A stretch of 32,827 nt of DNA, taken from assembly GCA_902598485.1 (NCBI GenBank), contig CACKBU010000011.1, positions 1 through 32,827 on the forward strand, written 5' to 3'. Below are positions 18,968-30,224 of the stretch, piece after piece (position 1 is the stretch's first letter; every line of letters starts with the position of its first letter). This DNA comes from an uncultured Pelagibacteraceae bacterium. GTDB lineage: Bacteria; Pseudomonadota; Alphaproteobacteria; Pelagibacterales; Pelagibacteraceae. A program made the position numbers and the translations under genes. The notes under the pieces are model-generated. The model made no database searches. It saw nothing but the letters and a program-made list of their open reading frames with translations, and was not told where the DNA came from.

Positions 18968-19020
18968 GTGGCAGCGTTTAGTACCGTTAAAAGCACTACA
19001 TTCCAACCAAAAACATCGCC

Positions 19021-19048
19021 AAATTACTTATTAATAGCCCTTTGTCAA
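19021..19048 (-). promoter_or_regulatory. Probable promoter for rpsL and downstream genes
   Basis: The 167-bp rpoC-rpsL gap is the longest inside the block. On the minus strand it has a perfect -35 hexamer TTGACA (19048-19043), 16 bases, then TAATTT (19026-19021), a poor -10 (three of six). A leader of about 105 nt would follow and contain the 18946-18967 hairpin. The exact -35 and the gap position support a promoter; the -10 assignment is uncertain. Confidence 0.5.
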
Positions 19049-19077
19049 ACTAAAACTGCAATTTTTAGGCGATTTTT

Positions 19078-22000
19078 TTACTGATTTGCTGGTGTTTCTT
19101 CAGGTTCTGAAGCTTCTATTTTATCCTGCTCTGCTAAGAAATTATTATCATCCTCTAGAGCTTTATTGTTCCATCTATTTTTAATATTACCAGTACCTGC
19201 AGGAACTAATCTTCCAACAATTACGTTCTCTTTTAGCCCATTTAATGGATCAACTTTTCCTTTAATTGCAGCATCGGTTAATACTCTTGTTGTTTCTTGG
19301 AACGAAGCAGCTGAAATAAACGATTCAGTTTGAAGTGAAGCCTTAGTAATACCCATTAGAACTCTTTCACCAACGGCTGGTGTTTTTCCTTCTGCAACCA
19401 ATTTTTCATTAGTATTATCAAACTTAATTCTATCAACCACTTCACCAGGTAAATAACTTGAGTCACCTGATACTTTAACCTCAACTTTTTTAAGCATTTG
19501 TCTTAAAATAGTTTCAATATGCTTATCGTTTATTATTACACCTTGTAATCTATAAACTTCTTGAACTTGATTAACAAAATATTCTGTTAATTCTTTAATT
19601 CCTAAAATTCTCAAAATATCATGTGGCAGTGGTTGACCATCTAAAAGATACTCTCCTTTTTGAATTTTTTCACCAGGGTTGAAATTGATGTGTTTACCTT
19701 TTGGAATTAAATAATTTGAAGGTTCTGATCCATCTTCAGGAACAATAGATACTCTTTGTTTACCTCTTACCTCTTTACCAAAAACAACACTACCATCATT
19801 TTCAGCAATGATTGCACTGTCCTTAGCTTTTCTAGCTTCAAATAACTCAGCAACTCTTGGAAGACCTCCGGTAATATCTTTTGTTTTTGTAGTTTCTTTA
19901 GGTAATCTTGCAATTACGTCACCTGCATAAACTTTTTGACCATCCTTAATTGATAAAATTGAATCTGGAACTAAATAATATCTAGCTTCATTATCATCCG
20001 CTTTTTTAATCACATTTCCTTTTTCATCCCTTAAAGTAATTCTAGGTTTTAAATCAGTACTTTTTGATTGACCTCTCCAATCAATTACTGATTTAGAAGA
20101 AATTCCTGTTGCATCATCAGTAGTTTCTTGAATTGAAACACCGTCAATTAGATCTACATAACTAGCTGTACCACTCTTCTCTGCTATAACTGGTGTTGTG
20201 TAAGGATCCCATTCACATATTTTAGTATTCGCTTTTACTTTATCACCATTATTAAAAAATAATCTTGATCCATATGCAACTTTATAAACTGCAATTTGAA
20301 CTCCATTATCATCCTCAATTGAAAGCTGAGTATTTCTACCCATTACAATTAAATTCTTTTTAGAGTCCTCTAATATATTTGAGTTTATAATTTTTAATGT
20401 TCCTTCATTTTTAGTTACAATTTGTGAATCCTGTTTAACAGAAGCAGTTCCACCTACGTGGAAAGTTCTCATTGTTAACTGTGTTCCTGGTTCACCGATT
20501 GACTGTGCAGAAATCATTCCAATAGCTTCACCAACGTGAACCATTTTACCTCTAGACAAATCTCTTCCGTAAGAAGTAGCACAAACACCTTCTTTTGAAC
20601 CACAAGTCATTACCGAATAAACTTTTATTGATTTTACCCCTGCAGCATCAATTTTATCACATCCAGCCTCATCGATCATTGTTTGTTTTTTGATTATCAC
20701 TTCACCAGTTAAAGGATGTTTAACCTCATCAAATGTAACTCTACCAAGCGCTCTTTCAGAAAGGCTAACTACTACATTACCACCTTCTAAAATTTCAGAG
20801 AGTTCGATAAATCCTGGATTTTTACAGTCACAAGCTTTTTTAGTGACAGTTAAATCTTGAGCTACATCGCAAAGTCTTCTAGTTAAATATCCAGAACTAG
20901 CTGTTTTTAGCGCTGTATCTGCTAAACCTTTTCTAGCTCCATGAGTTGAATTAAAATACTCCAAGGCAGTTAATCCTTCTTTAAAGTTAGAAATAATTGG
21001 ACTTTCAATAATTTCTCCTGAAGGTTTAGCGATCAAACCCCTCATACCAGCTAATTGTTTCATTTGAGCAGCAGATCCTCTGGCTCCACTGTCTGCCATC
21101 ATAAATACAGAATTTATTTTCAATCCTTCGTCTGTTTTTTCTGTAGCTGAAATTCCTTTCATCATTTCTCCAGCAACTTTATCTGTACACTTAGACCAAG
21201 CATCAACAACTTTGTTGTATTTTTCACCTCTTGTAATTAAACCTTCAGCATATTGAGTTTCATAATCAGCAATTAATTTCTTAGTATCATCAATTAATTG
21301 AGTTTTATTTTCAGGGATTACAAGATCGTCTTTTCCAAACGAAATTCCTGCTTTAAATGCATGTTTAAATCCTAAATCTTTAAGCTTATCACAGAAAATT
21401 ACCGTTGTTTTTTGACCACAAAATCTAAATACAACATCAATTATTTCTGAAACTACTTTTTTAGGTAATAATCTATCTACTAAAGAGAACTTAATGTTAC
21501 TATTTTTAGGTAATAAATTTGCTAATAAAAATCTTCCAGCTGTAGAAGTATATTTTTCCATTTTTTTATTACCTTGATCATCTACAGTCTCAAATCTTGA
21601 AATGATAGTGCTATGAACATTTATTTGGCCAGATGATAATGCAAATTCAATTTGATCTGAGTTTGTAAAGTATCCTGCTGGTTTATCAGATATAGGTTCT
21701 TGTGATAGATAGTAGATTCCTAAAATCATATCCTGACTCGGGACGATAATTGGCTTACCGTTTGATGGAGAAAGAATATTATTTGTAGATAACATTAAAA
21801 TTCTTGCCTCTAATTGTGCTTCTAAACTTAACGGCACGTGCACTGCCATTTGGTCACCATCAAAGTCAGCGTTAAATGCTGCACAAGTTAAAGGGTGCAA
21901 TTCAATTGCATCTCCTTCAATTAATTTTGGCTCAAATGCTTGAACTCCTAGTCTATGAAGTGTTGGTGCTCTATTTAAAAGTACCGGATGCTCTCTAACT

Positions 22001-23256
22001 ATCAATTCTAAAGCGTCCCAAACTGCATTAGTTTCTTTTTCAACTAATTTTTTAGCTTGTTTAATCGTTGAAGCTAAACCTAACTTATTTAATCTTGCAT
22101 ATAAAAATGGTTTAAATAACTCAAGAGCCATTTTTTTTGGTAAACCACACTCATGTAGTTTTAAATCAGGACCGACAACTATTACTGATCTTCCAGAATA
22201 ATCAACTCGTTTACCTAATAAATTTTGTCTAAATCTTCCTTGTTTACCTTTTAACATTTCAGCAAGAGATTTAAGTGGTCGCTTACCAGTTCCTGTTATT
22301 ACCCTGCCTCTTCTACCGTTATCAAATAGAGCATCTACAGACTCTTGCAGCATCCTTTTTTCATTTCTAACAATGATATCTGGAGCTTTAAGATCCATTA
22401 ATCTTTTTAATCTGTTATTTCTGTTGATTACTCTTCTGTATAGATCGTTAAGATCTGAAGTAGCAAATCTTCCGCCATCTAGAGGAACTAATGGTCTTAA
22501 TTCTGGTGGTATAACTGGTACAACAGTCATAATCATCCATTCAGGTTTTTGACCTGTCTCAATAAATGACTCTATTAATTTTAATCTTTTAATTGCTCTT
22601 TCCTCGTTAACTTTTGATTTAGTTTCTTTAATAAAGCTAACAAGATTTTTTCTCTCTAATTCTAAATCTAAATTTTTCAGCATCTCAAGCACAGCTTCTG
22701 CTCCTATTCCCGCTGTAAAACTTTCTTCACCAAACTCATCCTGGTATTTTGCTAATTCTTCCTCATTTAAGAGTTGATTTTTTTGTAAACCAGTTAAACC
22801 AGGTTCTATTACTATAAAGTTTTCAAAATAAAGAACTCTCTCTATTTCTTTTAATTTCATGTCTACCGCTAAAGCAATTCTGCTTGGGAGAGACTTCAAG
22901 AACCAAATATGTGCTACCGGTGTAGCAAGATTAATGTGGCCCATTCTTTCTCTTCTTACATTTGATTTTGTAACCTCAACACCACACTTCTCACATATAA
23001 TTCCTCTAAATTTCATTCGTTTATACTTACCGCATAAACACTCATAATCTTTTATTGGTCCAAAAATTCTTGCACAAAATAAACCATCTTTTTCAGGTCT
23101 AAACGTTCTATAATTAATTGTTTCAGGCTTTTTAATTTCACCAAATGTCCAAGATTTAATTTTCTCTGGGCTAGCAAGTGAAATTTTAATACTATTAAAA
23201 TTTTGAGCTTCTGAAATTTCGCTTCCTTTAAATAGATCTGTTAATTCTTTTTTCAT
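19078..23256 (-). CDS. rpoC: DNA-directed RNA polymerase beta' subunit
   Basis: This 1392-residue subunit carries the N-terminal zinc ribbon ([20 protein letters not shown], about residues 70-90), the Mg2+-binding NADFDGD near residue 460, the trigger-loop/bridge-helix region with [19 protein letters not shown], and the second zinc cluster (CDCKNPG with [20 protein letters not shown]). Together with beta it forms the catalytic core. It overlaps rpoB by one base (TAATG), so the subunits are separate proteins and not fused as in some Rickettsiales. Length is near that of E. coli (1407). Confidence 0.99.
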   Translation of the reverse strand: MKKELTDLFKGSEISEAQNFNSIKISLASPEKIKSWTFGEIKKPETINYRTFRPEKDGLFCARIFGPIKDYECLCGKYKRMKFRGIICEKCGVEVTKSNVRRERMGHINLATPVAHIWFLKSLPSRIALAVDMKLKEIERVLYFENFIVIEPGLTGLQKNQLLNEEELAKYQDEFGEESFTAGIGAEAVLEMLKNLDLELERKNLVSFIKETKSKVNEERAIKRLKLIESFIETGQKPEWMIMTVVPVIPPELRPLVPLDGGRFATSDLNDLYRRVINRNNRLKRLMDLKAPDIIVRNEKRMLQESVDALFDNGRRGRVITGTGKRPLKSLAEMLKGKQGRFRQNLLGKRVDYSGRSVIVVGPDLKLHECGLPKKMALELFKPFLYARLNKLGLASTIKQAKKLVEKETNAVWDALELIVREHPVLLNRAPTLHRLGVQAFEPKLIEGDAIELHPLTCAAFNADFDGDQMAVHVPLSLEAQLEARILMLSTNNILSPSNGKPIIVPSQDMILGIYYLSQEPISDKPAGYFTNSDQIEFALSSGQINVHSTIISRFETVDDQGNKKMEKYTSTAGRFLLANLLPKNSNIKFSLVDRLLPKKVVSEIIDVVFRFCGQKTTVIFCDKLKDLGFKHAFKAGISFGKDDLVIPENKTQLIDDTKKLIADYETQYAEGLITRGEKYNKVVDAWSKCTDKVAGEMMKGISATEKTDEGLKINSVFMMADSGARGSAAQMKQLAGMRGLIAKPSGEIIESPIISNFKEGLTALEYFNSTHGARKGLADTALKTASSGYLTRRLCDVAQDLTVTKKACDCKNPGFIELSEILEGGNVVVSLSERALGRVTFDEVKHPLTGEVIIKKQTMIDEAGCDKIDAAGVKSIKVYSVMTCGSKEGVCATSYGRDLSRGKMVHVGEAIGMISAQSIGEPGTQLTMRTFHVGGTASVKQDSQIVTKNEGTLKIINSNILEDSKKNLIVMGRNTQLSIEDDNGVQIAVYKVAYGSRLFFNNGDKVKANTKICEWDPYTTPVIAEKSGTASYVDLIDGVSIQETTDDATGISSKSVIDWRGQSKSTDLKPRITLRDEKGNVIKKADDNEARYYLVPDSILSIKDGQKVYAGDVIARLPKETTKTKDITGGLPRVAELFEARKAKDSAIIAENDGSVVFGKEVRGKQRVSIVPEDGSEPSNYLIPKGKHINFNPGEKIQKGEYLLDGQPLPHDILRILGIKELTEYFVNQVQEVYRLQGVIINDKHIETILRQMLKKVEVKVSGDSSYLPGEVVDRIKFDNTNEKLVAEGKTPAVGERVLMGITKASLQTESFISAASFQETTRVLTDAAIKGKVDPLNGLKENVIVGRLVPAGTGNIKNRWNNKALEDDNNFLAEQDKIEASEPEETPANQ

Positions 23257-26200
23257 TAATTAAGCTCCACATTTAATGCTAATGATTTAATCTCTTTAAC
23301 TAAAACGTTAAATGACTCTGGAATTCCAGACTCAAAGTTCTCTTCACCTTTAACTATTGTCTCGTAAACTTTAACTCTTCCTGCAACGTCATCAGATTTA
23401 ACAGTTAAAATTTCCTGTAATGTATATGATGCACCATATGCTTCAAGTGCCCACACTTCCATTTCACCAAATCTTTGACCACCTAATTGTGCTTTACCAC
23501 CAAGTGGTTGTTGTGTAACCAAACTGTAAGGTCCAGTAGATCTTGCATGAATTTTATCTTCAACTAAGTGATGAAGTTTTAGCATGTAGATTATTCCAAC
23601 GGTAACTGGTCTATCAAATTTCTCTCCTGTTCTTCCGTCCCATAAATAAGTTTGTCCAGATCCTGGTAAATTTGCTAGTTCAAGCATCTCAGTAACATTT
23701 TTTTCTTTAGCACCATCAAAAACAGGTGTTGAGATTGCGATACCATTTTGTAAATTTTCACAAAGATCTTTAAATTCACTCTTGCTTAATTTATCAACCT
23801 TTTCATTGAAAATTTCTTCTCCGTAAACAGATTTTAAGAATTTTTCAATTTTTTCTGTTCTTTCTATTTTTTTGTTATTTTCGTTTACTAAATTTTTAAC
23901 TTGTTCACCAAATTCTTTACATGCCCAACCTAAATGTGTCTCTAAAATTTGTCCAACGTTCATCCTACTTGGAACACCCAGAGGATTTAATACAATATCA
24001 ACTGGTCTACCATCTTCTCTGTATGGCATATCTTCAATAGGTACAATTTTACTTACAACTCCTTTATTTCCATGCCTTCCAGACATCTTATCACCAGGTC
24101 TTAGTCTTCTTTTAATAGCAACGAATACTTTTACCATTTTCATAACACTTGGTAATAAATCATCACCACTTCTAATTTTTAAAACTTTATCTTCAAATCT
24201 CTCTGTTATGTCTTGTTTTGCTTTATTATATTGATCTTTTAATTGAGCTAATGTTGCTTCATCATTTACATTTCCTACAGTGATTTTGAACACGTCATTA
24301 ATGGATAGTTTATTAATTGTATCAAAATCTAACTTTGTTCCTTCTGATAAATCTTTTACTTTTTTAGTTAAAGATGATCCTGACAAGAATTGTGAAGCTC
24401 TTTGTTTAATACTTCTTTCTAATATTTCTTCCTCAACAATTTTATCTTGTTGAACTTGTTCAATTTCAGCTCTTTCAATAGTTATTGATCTTTCATCTTT
24501 CTCAATTCCATGTCTATTAAATACTCTTACATCAACTACTGTTCCACTTGATCCTCTAGACATTCTTAAAGATGTATCAGTTACATCTATAGCTTTTTCC
24601 CCAAAAATTGATCTTAATAATTTTTCTTCTGGACCAGATGCTGAGTCACCTTTTGGAGTAACTTTACCAACTAAAATATCTCCAGCGTTTACCTCTGCAC
24701 CAATATAAACTATTCCTGATTCATCAAGGTTTTTTAGAGCTTCTTCATTTACATTTGGTATATCTCTTGTAATTTCTTCTTCACCAAGCTTCGTATCTCT
24801 CGCCATTATTTCATATTCAACAATATGAACAGATGTAAAAACGTCATCTGTAACACATCTTTCTGAAATTAAGATAGAATCTTCAAAGTTATAGCCTTGC
24901 CAAGGCATGAATGCTACAGTAACATTCTTACCCAAAGCAAGTTCACCTAGTTTTGTTGAAGGACCATCTGCAATAATATCTCCAGATTTAACTTTATCAC
25001 CAACTCTAACTAGTGGTCTTTGATTTATACAGGTATTTTGGTTTGATCTTTTAAATTTTTGTAGGTTATAGATATCAACACCAGACTTACTAAAGTCTGT
25101 TTCCTCTGTTACTTTTATAACAATTCTTTTCCCATCAATTTTATCAACAATTCCATCACGCTTAGCAACAATGGTTACCCCTGAGTCTAAAGCAACATCA
25201 CTTTCAATTCCTGTACCAACAAGCGGTGACTCAGGTTTTAATAATGGAACTGCTTGTCTCATCATGTTTGATCCCATTAAGGCTCTGTTTGCATCATCAT
25301 TTTCTAAGAATGGAATTAAAGATGCTGCAACTGAAACTAATTGTTTTGGTGATACGTCAATGTAATCAATGGAGTCAGGTTTTGCTAAAAGAAAGTTTAG
25401 ATTTTGTCTGCATGAAACTAGTTCTTCAGTAATTTTTCCATTTTTATCAAGTTTTGTATTTGCTTGAGCAATAGTGAATTTTGTTTCCTCCATTGCTGAT
25501 AGGTATTCAACTTTATCTTGAACAACACCATCTTTGACTTTTTTATATGGACTTTCTATAAAACCATACTTATTAATTTTTGCATAAGTAGATAAACTAT
25601 TAATCAAACCAATATTTGGACCCTCTGGTGTTTCAATTGGACAAATTCTTCCATAGTGGGTTGGATGGACATCCCTAACTTCAAAACCTGCTCTTTCTCT
25701 TGTTAAACCGCCCGGACCTAACGCTGAAACTCTTCTTTTATGAGTAATTTCAGATAAAGGATTTGTTTGATCCATAAACTGAGATAGTTGTGAACTTGCA
25801 AAAAAATCTTTCAGTGAAACTGTTAATGGTTTTGCATTAATTAGATCTTGTGGCATTGCTGACTCAACATCTAAAGTTGTCATTTTTTCTTTAATAGCTC
25901 TTTCCATTCTGTAAACACCAATTCTAGCTTGGTTCTCAACTAGCTCTCCTACAGAACGAACTCTTCTGTTACCTAGGTGATCAATGTCATCTACATCGTC
26001 TTTACCATCACGTAAATCCAGCATCTGTTGAATAATTGCTATGATATCGTCATTTCTTAATATGGTAATTTTATCAGAACATTCTTGGTTTAACCTTGAG
26101 TTCATTTTAACTCTTCCAACATCAGATAAATCATATCTGTCTGAGCTAAAGAAAAGATTATTAAATATTTGAGTTGCTATCTCAATGGTAGGTGGCTCAC

Positions 26201-27344
26201 CAGGTCTTAACATTTTGTAGATTTCCGTAATAGCTTCGTCTTTGGTATTATTTTTATCAGCTAAAATAGTTGTAAGTAGATAAGGTCCTTTATTTATAGA
26301 GTTTGTAACAGAAATTTGAAGTGTATGTATATTTGCATCTAAAATTTGTTGAATTATTGTATCATTTAATTCAGTCCCAATCTTAAATACACCATCATCT
26401 TCTTCATTAACTTTTACATCTCTGTGTAAAAATTTACCAAACAATGACTCTCTAGAAACTAGTATGTCTTTCAAACCATCGTTAGCTAATTTTTTTGCAC
26501 TTAAAAAATTAATCTTATCACCTGATTTAATTACTACTTCACCAGTCTTTGCATCAATTACCTCTTCTGAGAAATTTTTTGCCTTGTAGTTTTCCGGATT
26601 AAATTTAGTTTTCCACTTTTCAGTTTTTGTATCAAAAGTATATTGTTCACTTTCATAGAACTCATCAACTATTTCTGATTTCGTGTAACCTAAAGCTAAT
26701 AATAAAGTAGATGAAAAAATTTTCTTTTTTCTGTCAATTTTAAAATACAGAAAATCCTTAACATCATATTCGAAATCTAACCATGAACCTCTATTAGGTA
26801 TTACTCTACAATTAAATAAAAGTTTTCCACTTGCATGTGTTTTGCCTTTATCATGATCAAAAAATACACCTGGACTTCTATGCATTTGGTTTACTACAAC
26901 TCTTTGAACACCGTTAGTTATAAAAGTTCCACTATTAGTCATCATGGGAACTTCACCCATATAAACTTCTTGCTCTTTAGCTGATAAAATATCTTTTGTA
27001 TTGTTTTCTTGATCAATTTCGTAAACTACCAACCTTAAAGTACACTTAAGAGCTGATGAATATGTGAGACCTCTTGCTATACATTCTTCAACATCAAATT
27101 TTGGTTTCTCTAATCTATATGAAACGTACTCTAAAGTTGCTTTATCATTTAAATCTTCAATAGGAAAAATACTTTTAAAAACTCTATCAAAACCTTTTGT
27201 GAGTTCTGCTGCCTCAACATTAAATTCTGTTAATTCTTTGTATGAATTTTTTTGTACTTCAATTAAGTTGGGTATAGATAAACTTTCTTTTAGTTTACCA
27301 AAACTTTTTCTAATGTTTTTCTTTTCAGTAAAAGATAATTGCAT
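23256..27344 (-). CDS. rpoB: DNA-directed RNA polymerase beta subunit
   Basis: This 1362-residue subunit includes the rifampicin-binding region near residues 515-545 ([20 protein letters not shown], then [17 protein letters not shown]), with wild-type residues at the positions equivalent to E. coli Asp516, His526 and Ser531. The C-terminal [18 protein letters not shown] clamp contact and [10 protein letters not shown] active-site sequence are present. The ATG has no clear Shine-Dalgarno sequence. An 11-bp hairpin ends just 11 bases before it. Upstream is rplL after 56 bp; downstream is rpoC with a TAATG overlap. Confidence 0.99.
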   Translation of the reverse strand: MQLSFTEKKNIRKSFGKLKESLSIPNLIEVQKNSYKELTEFNVEAAELTKGFDRVFKSIFPIEDLNDKATLEYVSYRLEKPKFDVEECIARGLTYSSALKCTLRLVVYEIDQENNTKDILSAKEQEVYMGEVPMMTNSGTFITNGVQRVVVNQMHRSPGVFFDHDKGKTHASGKLLFNCRVIPNRGSWLDFEYDVKDFLYFKIDRKKKIFSSTLLLALGYTKSEIVDEFYESEQYTFDTKTEKWKTKFNPENYKAKNFSEEVIDAKTGEVVIKSGDKINFLSAKKLANDGLKDILVSRESLFGKFLHRDVKVNEEDDGVFKIGTELNDTIIQQILDANIHTLQISVTNSINKGPYLLTTILADKNNTKDEAITEIYKMLRPGEPPTIEIATQIFNNLFFSSDRYDLSDVGRVKMNSRLNQECSDKITILRNDDIIAIIQQMLDLRDGKDDVDDIDHLGNRRVRSVGELVENQARIGVYRMERAIKEKMTTLDVESAMPQDLINAKPLTVSLKDFFASSQLSQFMDQTNPLSEITHKRRVSALGPGGLTRERAGFEVRDVHPTHYGRICPIETPEGPNIGLINSLSTYAKINKYGFIESPYKKVKDGVVQDKVEYLSAMEETKFTIAQANTKLDKNGKITEELVSCRQNLNFLLAKPDSIDYIDVSPKQLVSVAASLIPFLENDDANRALMGSNMMRQAVPLLKPESPLVGTGIESDVALDSGVTIVAKRDGIVDKIDGKRIVIKVTEETDFSKSGVDIYNLQKFKRSNQNTCINQRPLVRVGDKVKSGDIIADGPSTKLGELALGKNVTVAFMPWQGYNFEDSILISERCVTDDVFTSVHIVEYEIMARDTKLGEEEITRDIPNVNEEALKNLDESGIVYIGAEVNAGDILVGKVTPKGDSASGPEEKLLRSIFGEKAIDVTDTSLRMSRGSSGTVVDVRVFNRHGIEKDERSITIERAEIEQVQQDKIVEEEILERSIKQRASQFLSGSSLTKKVKDLSEGTKLDFDTINKLSINDVFKITVGNVNDEATLAQLKDQYNKAKQDITERFEDKVLKIRSGDDLLPSVMKMVKVFVAIKRRLRPGDKMSGRHGNKGVVSKIVPIEDMPYREDGRPVDIVLNPLGVPSRMNVGQILETHLGWACKEFGEQVKNLVNENNKKIERTEKIEKFLKSVYGEEIFNEKVDKLSKSEFKDLCENLQNGIAISTPVFDGAKEKNVTEMLELANLPGSGQTYLWDGRTGEKFDRPVTVGIIYMLKLHHLVEDKIHARSTGPYSLVTQQPLGGKAQLGGQRFGEMEVWALEAYGASYTLQEILTVKSDDVAGRVKVYETIVKGEENFESGIPESFNVLVKEIKSLALNVELN

Positions 27345-27355
27345 CTATATTTATA

Positions 27356-27381
27356 AATACTGATTAAAAATAATCAGTATT
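27356..27381 (-). promoter_or_regulatory. Hairpin between rplL and rpoB (attenuator or processing-site candidate)
   Basis: AATACTGATTA, a 4-nt loop, then TAATCAGTATT form a perfect 11-bp stem between the rplL stop (27401) and the rpoB start (27344). E. coli has a partial terminator and an RNase III processing hairpin at this same gene junction, setting the ratio of L7/L12 to beta. Here the 3' flank is only a mixed A/T stretch with no uninterrupted T run, so processing or translational control is as plausible as attenuation. The structure is directly visible; the role is inferred from position. Confidence 0.55.
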
Positions 27382-27400
27382 CGAATTCTTTCTATTTAAT

Positions 27401-27766
27401 TTATTTAAGTTCTACTTTAGCGCCAGCAGCTTCTAACTTAGCTTTGATCTCTTCAGCGTCTTTTTTGTTTACACCAGATTTAACTTCTTTTGGTGCTCCC
27501 TCTACAAGATCTTTAGCTTCTTTTAAACCTAATGAAGTAGCTGCTCTTACTTCTTTGATAACATTAATTTTTTTATCACCTGCAGAAACTAACATGATTG
27601 TAAAATCATCTTTATCTTCTGCTGGAGCTGCACCACCTGCCGCTGCCGGAGCTGCTGCTGCCATTGGAGTTACACCCCATTTTTCTTCTAATTGTTTTGA
27701 AAGTTCAGCTGCTTCTGCAACAGTCAAACTTGATAAGTCTTCAATAATTTTGTTTAGGTCAGGCAT
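27401..27766 (-). CDS. rplL: 50S ribosomal protein L7/L12
   Basis: This 121-residue stalk protein has an N-terminal dimerisation domain (about 1-33), an Ala/Gly/Pro-rich hinge (about 35-50, [14 protein letters not shown]), and a C-terminal factor-binding domain with [20 protein letters not shown] and [20 protein letters not shown]. It recruits EF-Tu, EF-G and other GTPases. Several copies per ribosome are needed, so higher expression than its neighbours is expected. It lies 5 bp after rplJ, whose product anchors it, and 56 bp before rpoB. Confidence 0.99.
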   Translation of the reverse strand: MPDLNKIIEDLSSLTVAEAAELSKQLEEKWGVTPMAAAAPAAAGGAAPAEDKDDFTIMLVSAGDKKINVIKEVRAATSLGLKEAKDLVEGAPKEVKSGVNKKDAEEIKAKLEAAGAKVELK

Positions 27767-27771
27767 ATGTA

Positions 27772-28293
27772 TTACTCTTTGGGTTGTGTTTCAGAATTTT
27801 CTGCCGACAAACTACTCATTTTTTCTGAATGTGCAAGCAAAATACTGATTAATTTAGATGCAGAAGCATTCAAAATACCTACAATATTGGCTCTTGCTTC
27901 ATCTAATGTAGGTAAACTAGCTACATTTTGGACACCGGCCTGATCCAAGACCTCATTATCCATGATTCCACCAATTAATTTTAAGTTTTCGTTATCTTTT
28001 GCAAATTTTGAAAGAATCCTTGCAGACATTATAGCATCCTCTCCAAATGCAACTGCCGTAGGACCAGTAAATAAATTTGATAAATCTTTACATTTTGTTT
28101 TTTCCAAAGCCAATTTTGTAATTCTGTTTTTTGTTATTTTGAAAATGATTCCATGTTCTCTCATTTTCGCTCTTAATTCATCCAATTGAGTCATGGTTAA
28201 ACCTTGGTAATGGGTAACCATAACAGCTTTGCTGTTTTCAAACTTACTAGTCATTTCTTCAATATAATTTTTCTTTTGTTCTTTGTTCATCAT
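27772..28293 (-). CDS. rplJ: 50S ribosomal protein L10
   Basis: This 173-residue protein has the L10 head ([62 protein letters not shown]) and a C-terminal helix that carries L7/L12 dimers. Two adjacent ATG codons (28293 and 28290) are possible starts and cannot be separated here. It begins only 2 bp after rplA, so the L10-(L7/L12) autogenous leader of E. coli has no counterpart. rplL follows after 5 bp. Confidence 0.98.
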   Translation of the reverse strand: MMNKEQKKNYIEEMTSKFENSKAVMVTHYQGLTMTQLDELRAKMREHGIIFKITKNRITKLALEKTKCKDLSNLFTGPTAVAFGEDAIMSARILSKFAKDNENLKLIGGIMDNEVLDQAGVQNVASLPTLDEARANIVGILNASASKLISILLAHSEKMSSLSAENSETQPKE

Positions 28294-28295
28294 AA

Positions 28296-28985
28296 CTATA
28301 TTGATTTCCCTAATTTAACTTTATATGAAACACCCATTGTTGATGTAGCAAATACGGTTCTAATTAAATCACCTTTTAAAGTGTTATTTGATTTTTCTTT
28401 CTCTAAAGCATCTAAAATTGCGTTGTAGTTTTTTAGCAATTGATCGTCACTAAAAGATTTTTTACCAATACTAACTCCAATATTTCCGTCTTTATCATTT
28501 CTAACTTCTACTTGACCAGATTTAGCGTTGGTTACCGCTTCTTTAATATTTTCAGAAACTGAACCAAGCTTTGGATTGGGCATTAAACCTTTTGGTCCTA
28601 AAACTTTTCCTAATTTTGAAAGTTTAATCATCATTCCTGGTGTACAAATTAATTTTTCAAAATTTAATTCTCCACCTTTAATTCTTTCAACAAATTCATC
28701 ACCACCTACAATATCTGCACCTGCATCTTTTGCTTCTTGTTCTTTGTTAGACTCACATACTACAGCAACTTTAACTTTTTTACCTGTGCCGCCAGGTAAA
28801 TTAACTACTGTTCTAATATTAACTTCGCTTTTCTTTTGCTTGTGATTTATTTGAAAACTTAAATCTAAAGACTCGTCAAATTTAGTTGTACAGTTTTTCT
28901 TAAGCTCAGGTAACAATTTTTCTATTGACTCCGCATTCAAGTCTTTTGTTTTTTCAGGTAATTTTTTGTATCTTTTTGACGCCAT
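28296..28985 (-). CDS. rplA: 50S ribosomal protein L1
   Basis: This 229-residue protein has the two-domain L1 fold. NIRTVVNLPGGTGKKVKVAV, AGADIVGGDEFVERIKGG and PGMMIKLSKLGKVLGPKGLM are the family signature. L1 forms the mobile stalk that moves deacylated tRNA out of the E site, and in E. coli represses the L11 operon. It overlaps rplK by one base (TAATG) and ends 2 bp before rplJ with TAG. Confidence 0.99.
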   Translation of the reverse strand: MASKRYKKLPEKTKDLNAESIEKLLPELKKNCTTKFDESLDLSFQINHKQKKSEVNIRTVVNLPGGTGKKVKVAVVCESNKEQEAKDAGADIVGGDEFVERIKGGELNFEKLICTPGMMIKLSKLGKVLGPKGLMPNPKLGSVSENIKEAVTNAKSGQVEVRNDKDGNIGVSIGKKSFSDDQLLKNYNAILDALEKEKSNNTLKGDLIRTVFATSTMGVSYKVKLGKSI

Positions 28986-29410
28986 TATTCTTTTACCTCA
29001 ATACCCATTGATCTAGCTGATCCTGCAATAATTTTTACAGCTTCTTCAATATCATGAGCATTTAAATCATTCATTTTTTCTTTTGCTATACTCTCTAATT
29101 GTTTTTTAGATATTGAAGCAACAATGTTTCTTCCGGGTTCTTTTGATCCACCTTTAAGTTTCACTGCTTCTTTAATATAAAATGATGCTGGTGGTGATTT
29201 AATTTTAAAATCAAATTTTTTATCTTTATAAACTGTAATTTCAACTGGAACAGGTTTACCTGCCATTGATTTAGTTTTGTCATTAAAAGCTTTACAAAAC
29301 TCCATAATATTTACACCACGTTGACCTAATGCAGGGCCAACTGGGGGAGCTGGATTAGCCTGACCACCTTTAATTTGTAATTTTATAAATCCACTAATTT
29401 CTTTTGCCAT
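28985..29410 (-). CDS. rplK: 50S ribosomal protein L11
   Basis: This 141-residue protein has the thiostrepton-region N-terminal domain ([20 protein letters not shown] with conserved prolines, [10 protein letters not shown]) and the C-terminal rRNA-binding domain ending [11 protein letters not shown]11 shapes the GTPase-associated centre and is needed for RelA sensing of uncharged tRNA. It overlaps nusG and rplA by one base each. Confidence 0.99.
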   Translation of the reverse strand: MAKEISGFIKLQIKGGQANPAPPVGPALGQRGVNIMEFCKAFNDKTKSMAGKPVPVEITVYKDKKFDFKIKSPPASFYIKEAVKLKGGSKEPGRNIVASISKKQLESIAKEKMNDLNAHDIEEAVKIIAGSARSMGIEVKE

Positions 29411-29940
29411 TAACTTACCTTCTCAACCTGATTATATTCTAAATCTACTGGTGTAGGACGACCAAATATAGAAACTGACACCTTAAGTCTAGCTTTTTCT
29501 TCATCAATTTCTTCAATCATTCCAGTAAATGAAGCAAATGGACCATCTACAACCTGAACTTTTTCACCTACACTGTAATCTACGCCAGATTTTGGCTGAG
29601 CAACACCATCTTTAATCTGACCTAAAATTTTCTCTACTTCTTTATCTGAAACTGGAACAGGAATACCTTTTGTACCCAAGAAACCACTGACTCTCTTTAT
29701 ATTCTTAATCATGTGATAAATGTTATTATCCATCTCACTTTTAATTAATACATATCCAGGAAAGTATTTTTTTTTTCTTTGAATTCTTTTGCCTCTCTTA
29801 ACCTCAGTAACATCATGAGTAGGTACAATAATTTCTTCAAACTTATCAGCAATTTTAGCTTTATCTGCCTCCTCTTTAATTAAAGAGGCAACTTTATTCT
29901 CAAAACTAGAATGTGACTGAACAATATACCAATTTTTCAT
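29410..29940 (-). CDS. nusG: Transcription termination/antitermination factor NusG
   Basis: This 176-residue protein has the N-terminal NGN domain ([18 protein letters not shown] to about 115) and the C-terminal KOW domain ([20 protein letters not shown], about 123-176). NusG binds RNA polymerase to suppress pausing. Its KOW domain contacts either Rho or S10/NusE, the latter encoded in the same block. It overlaps secE and rplK by one base (TAATG). Confidence 0.99.
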   Translation of the reverse strand: MKNWYIVQSHSSFENKVASLIKEEADKAKIADKFEEIIVPTHDVTEVKRGKRIQRKKKYFPGYVLIKSEMDNNIYHMIKNIKRVSGFLGTKGIPVPVSDKEVEKILGQIKDGVAQPKSGVDYSVGEKVQVVDGPFASFTGMIEEIDEEKARLKVSVSIFGRPTPVDLEYNQVEKVS

Positions 29941-30131
29941 TAAATACTCACTTTAAGTAAAAGTTCTAAGAAAAATTTTAAAACCTGATCTAAAAGAAGA
30001 AAAAATAAAGACATAATAACTGCCATAACAAAAACCATTAAGGCACCTTGCAATGTCTCTTTCCAAGTTGGCCAAGTAACTTTAAAAGCCTCTTGCTTAA
30101 CTTCCTGAATAAATTTAATCGGGTTTCTCAT
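29940..30131 (-). CDS. secE: Preprotein translocase subunit SecE
   Basis: This 63-residue protein has the amphipathic SecE start (NPIKFIQEVKQEAFKVTWPT, then WKETLQGALMVF) and a single C-terminal membrane helix, the short bacterial form. It clamps SecY in the translocon. The ATG is only 17 bp downstream of the encoded CCA end of tRNA-Trp. Cutting out the tRNA would therefore leave a very short 5' leader for the secE-nusG message. No clear Shine-Dalgarno sequence is seen. Confidence 0.97.
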   Translation of the reverse strand: MRNPIKFIQEVKQEAFKVTWPTWKETLQGALMVFVMAVIMSLFFLLLDQVLKFFLELLLKVSI

Positions 30132-30148
30132 AATTTATCTGCTCAAAT

Positions 30149-30224
30149 TGGCAGGAGCGGAGGGACTCGAACCCTCAGCCTCCGGTTTTGGAGACCGGCG
30201 CTCTACCAATTGAGCTACACTCCT
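30149..30224 (-). tRNA. trpT: tRNA-Trp (anticodon CCA)
   Basis: The 76-nt cloverleaf on the minus strand has acceptor AGGAGTG pairing with CGCTCCT (one G-T pair), D arm TAGCTCAATTGGTAGAGC, anticodon loop CTCCAAA with CCA at 30191-30189, T arm GAGGGTTCGAGTCCCTC, discriminator G, and a genomically encoded CCA end. It lies between tuf (10 bp) and secE (17 bp) and must be processed from the same transcript. Confidence 0.98.

Noticed and set aside
18911-19006. N-terminal 32-codon extension of rpsL
   Set aside because: The sequence preceding MPTINQ is unlike any S12 and covers the leader hairpin; the internal ATG gives the exact family length.
19050-19068. CTAAAA/TTTTAG inverted repeat after rpoC as a terminator
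   Set aside because: Only six mostly A-T pairs with a 7-nt loop and no long T run; it also abuts the TTGACA of the proposed promoter. Too weak to call.
23254-23258. Possible rpoB-rpoC fusion, known from some Rickettsiales
   Set aside because: A clear TAA stop ends rpoB and the rpoC ATG lies in a different frame with a 1-nt overlap.
23872-24234. A 120-codon open frame on the + strand inside rpoB
   Set aside because: Opposite-strand shadow of a highly conserved rpoB region; composition and lack of context give no support.
27444-27848. A 134-codon open frame on the + strand opposite rplL/rplJ
   Set aside because: It is a shadow of the Ala-rich L7/L12 gene and the end of rplJ, has no family resemblance, and would cover two essential genes.
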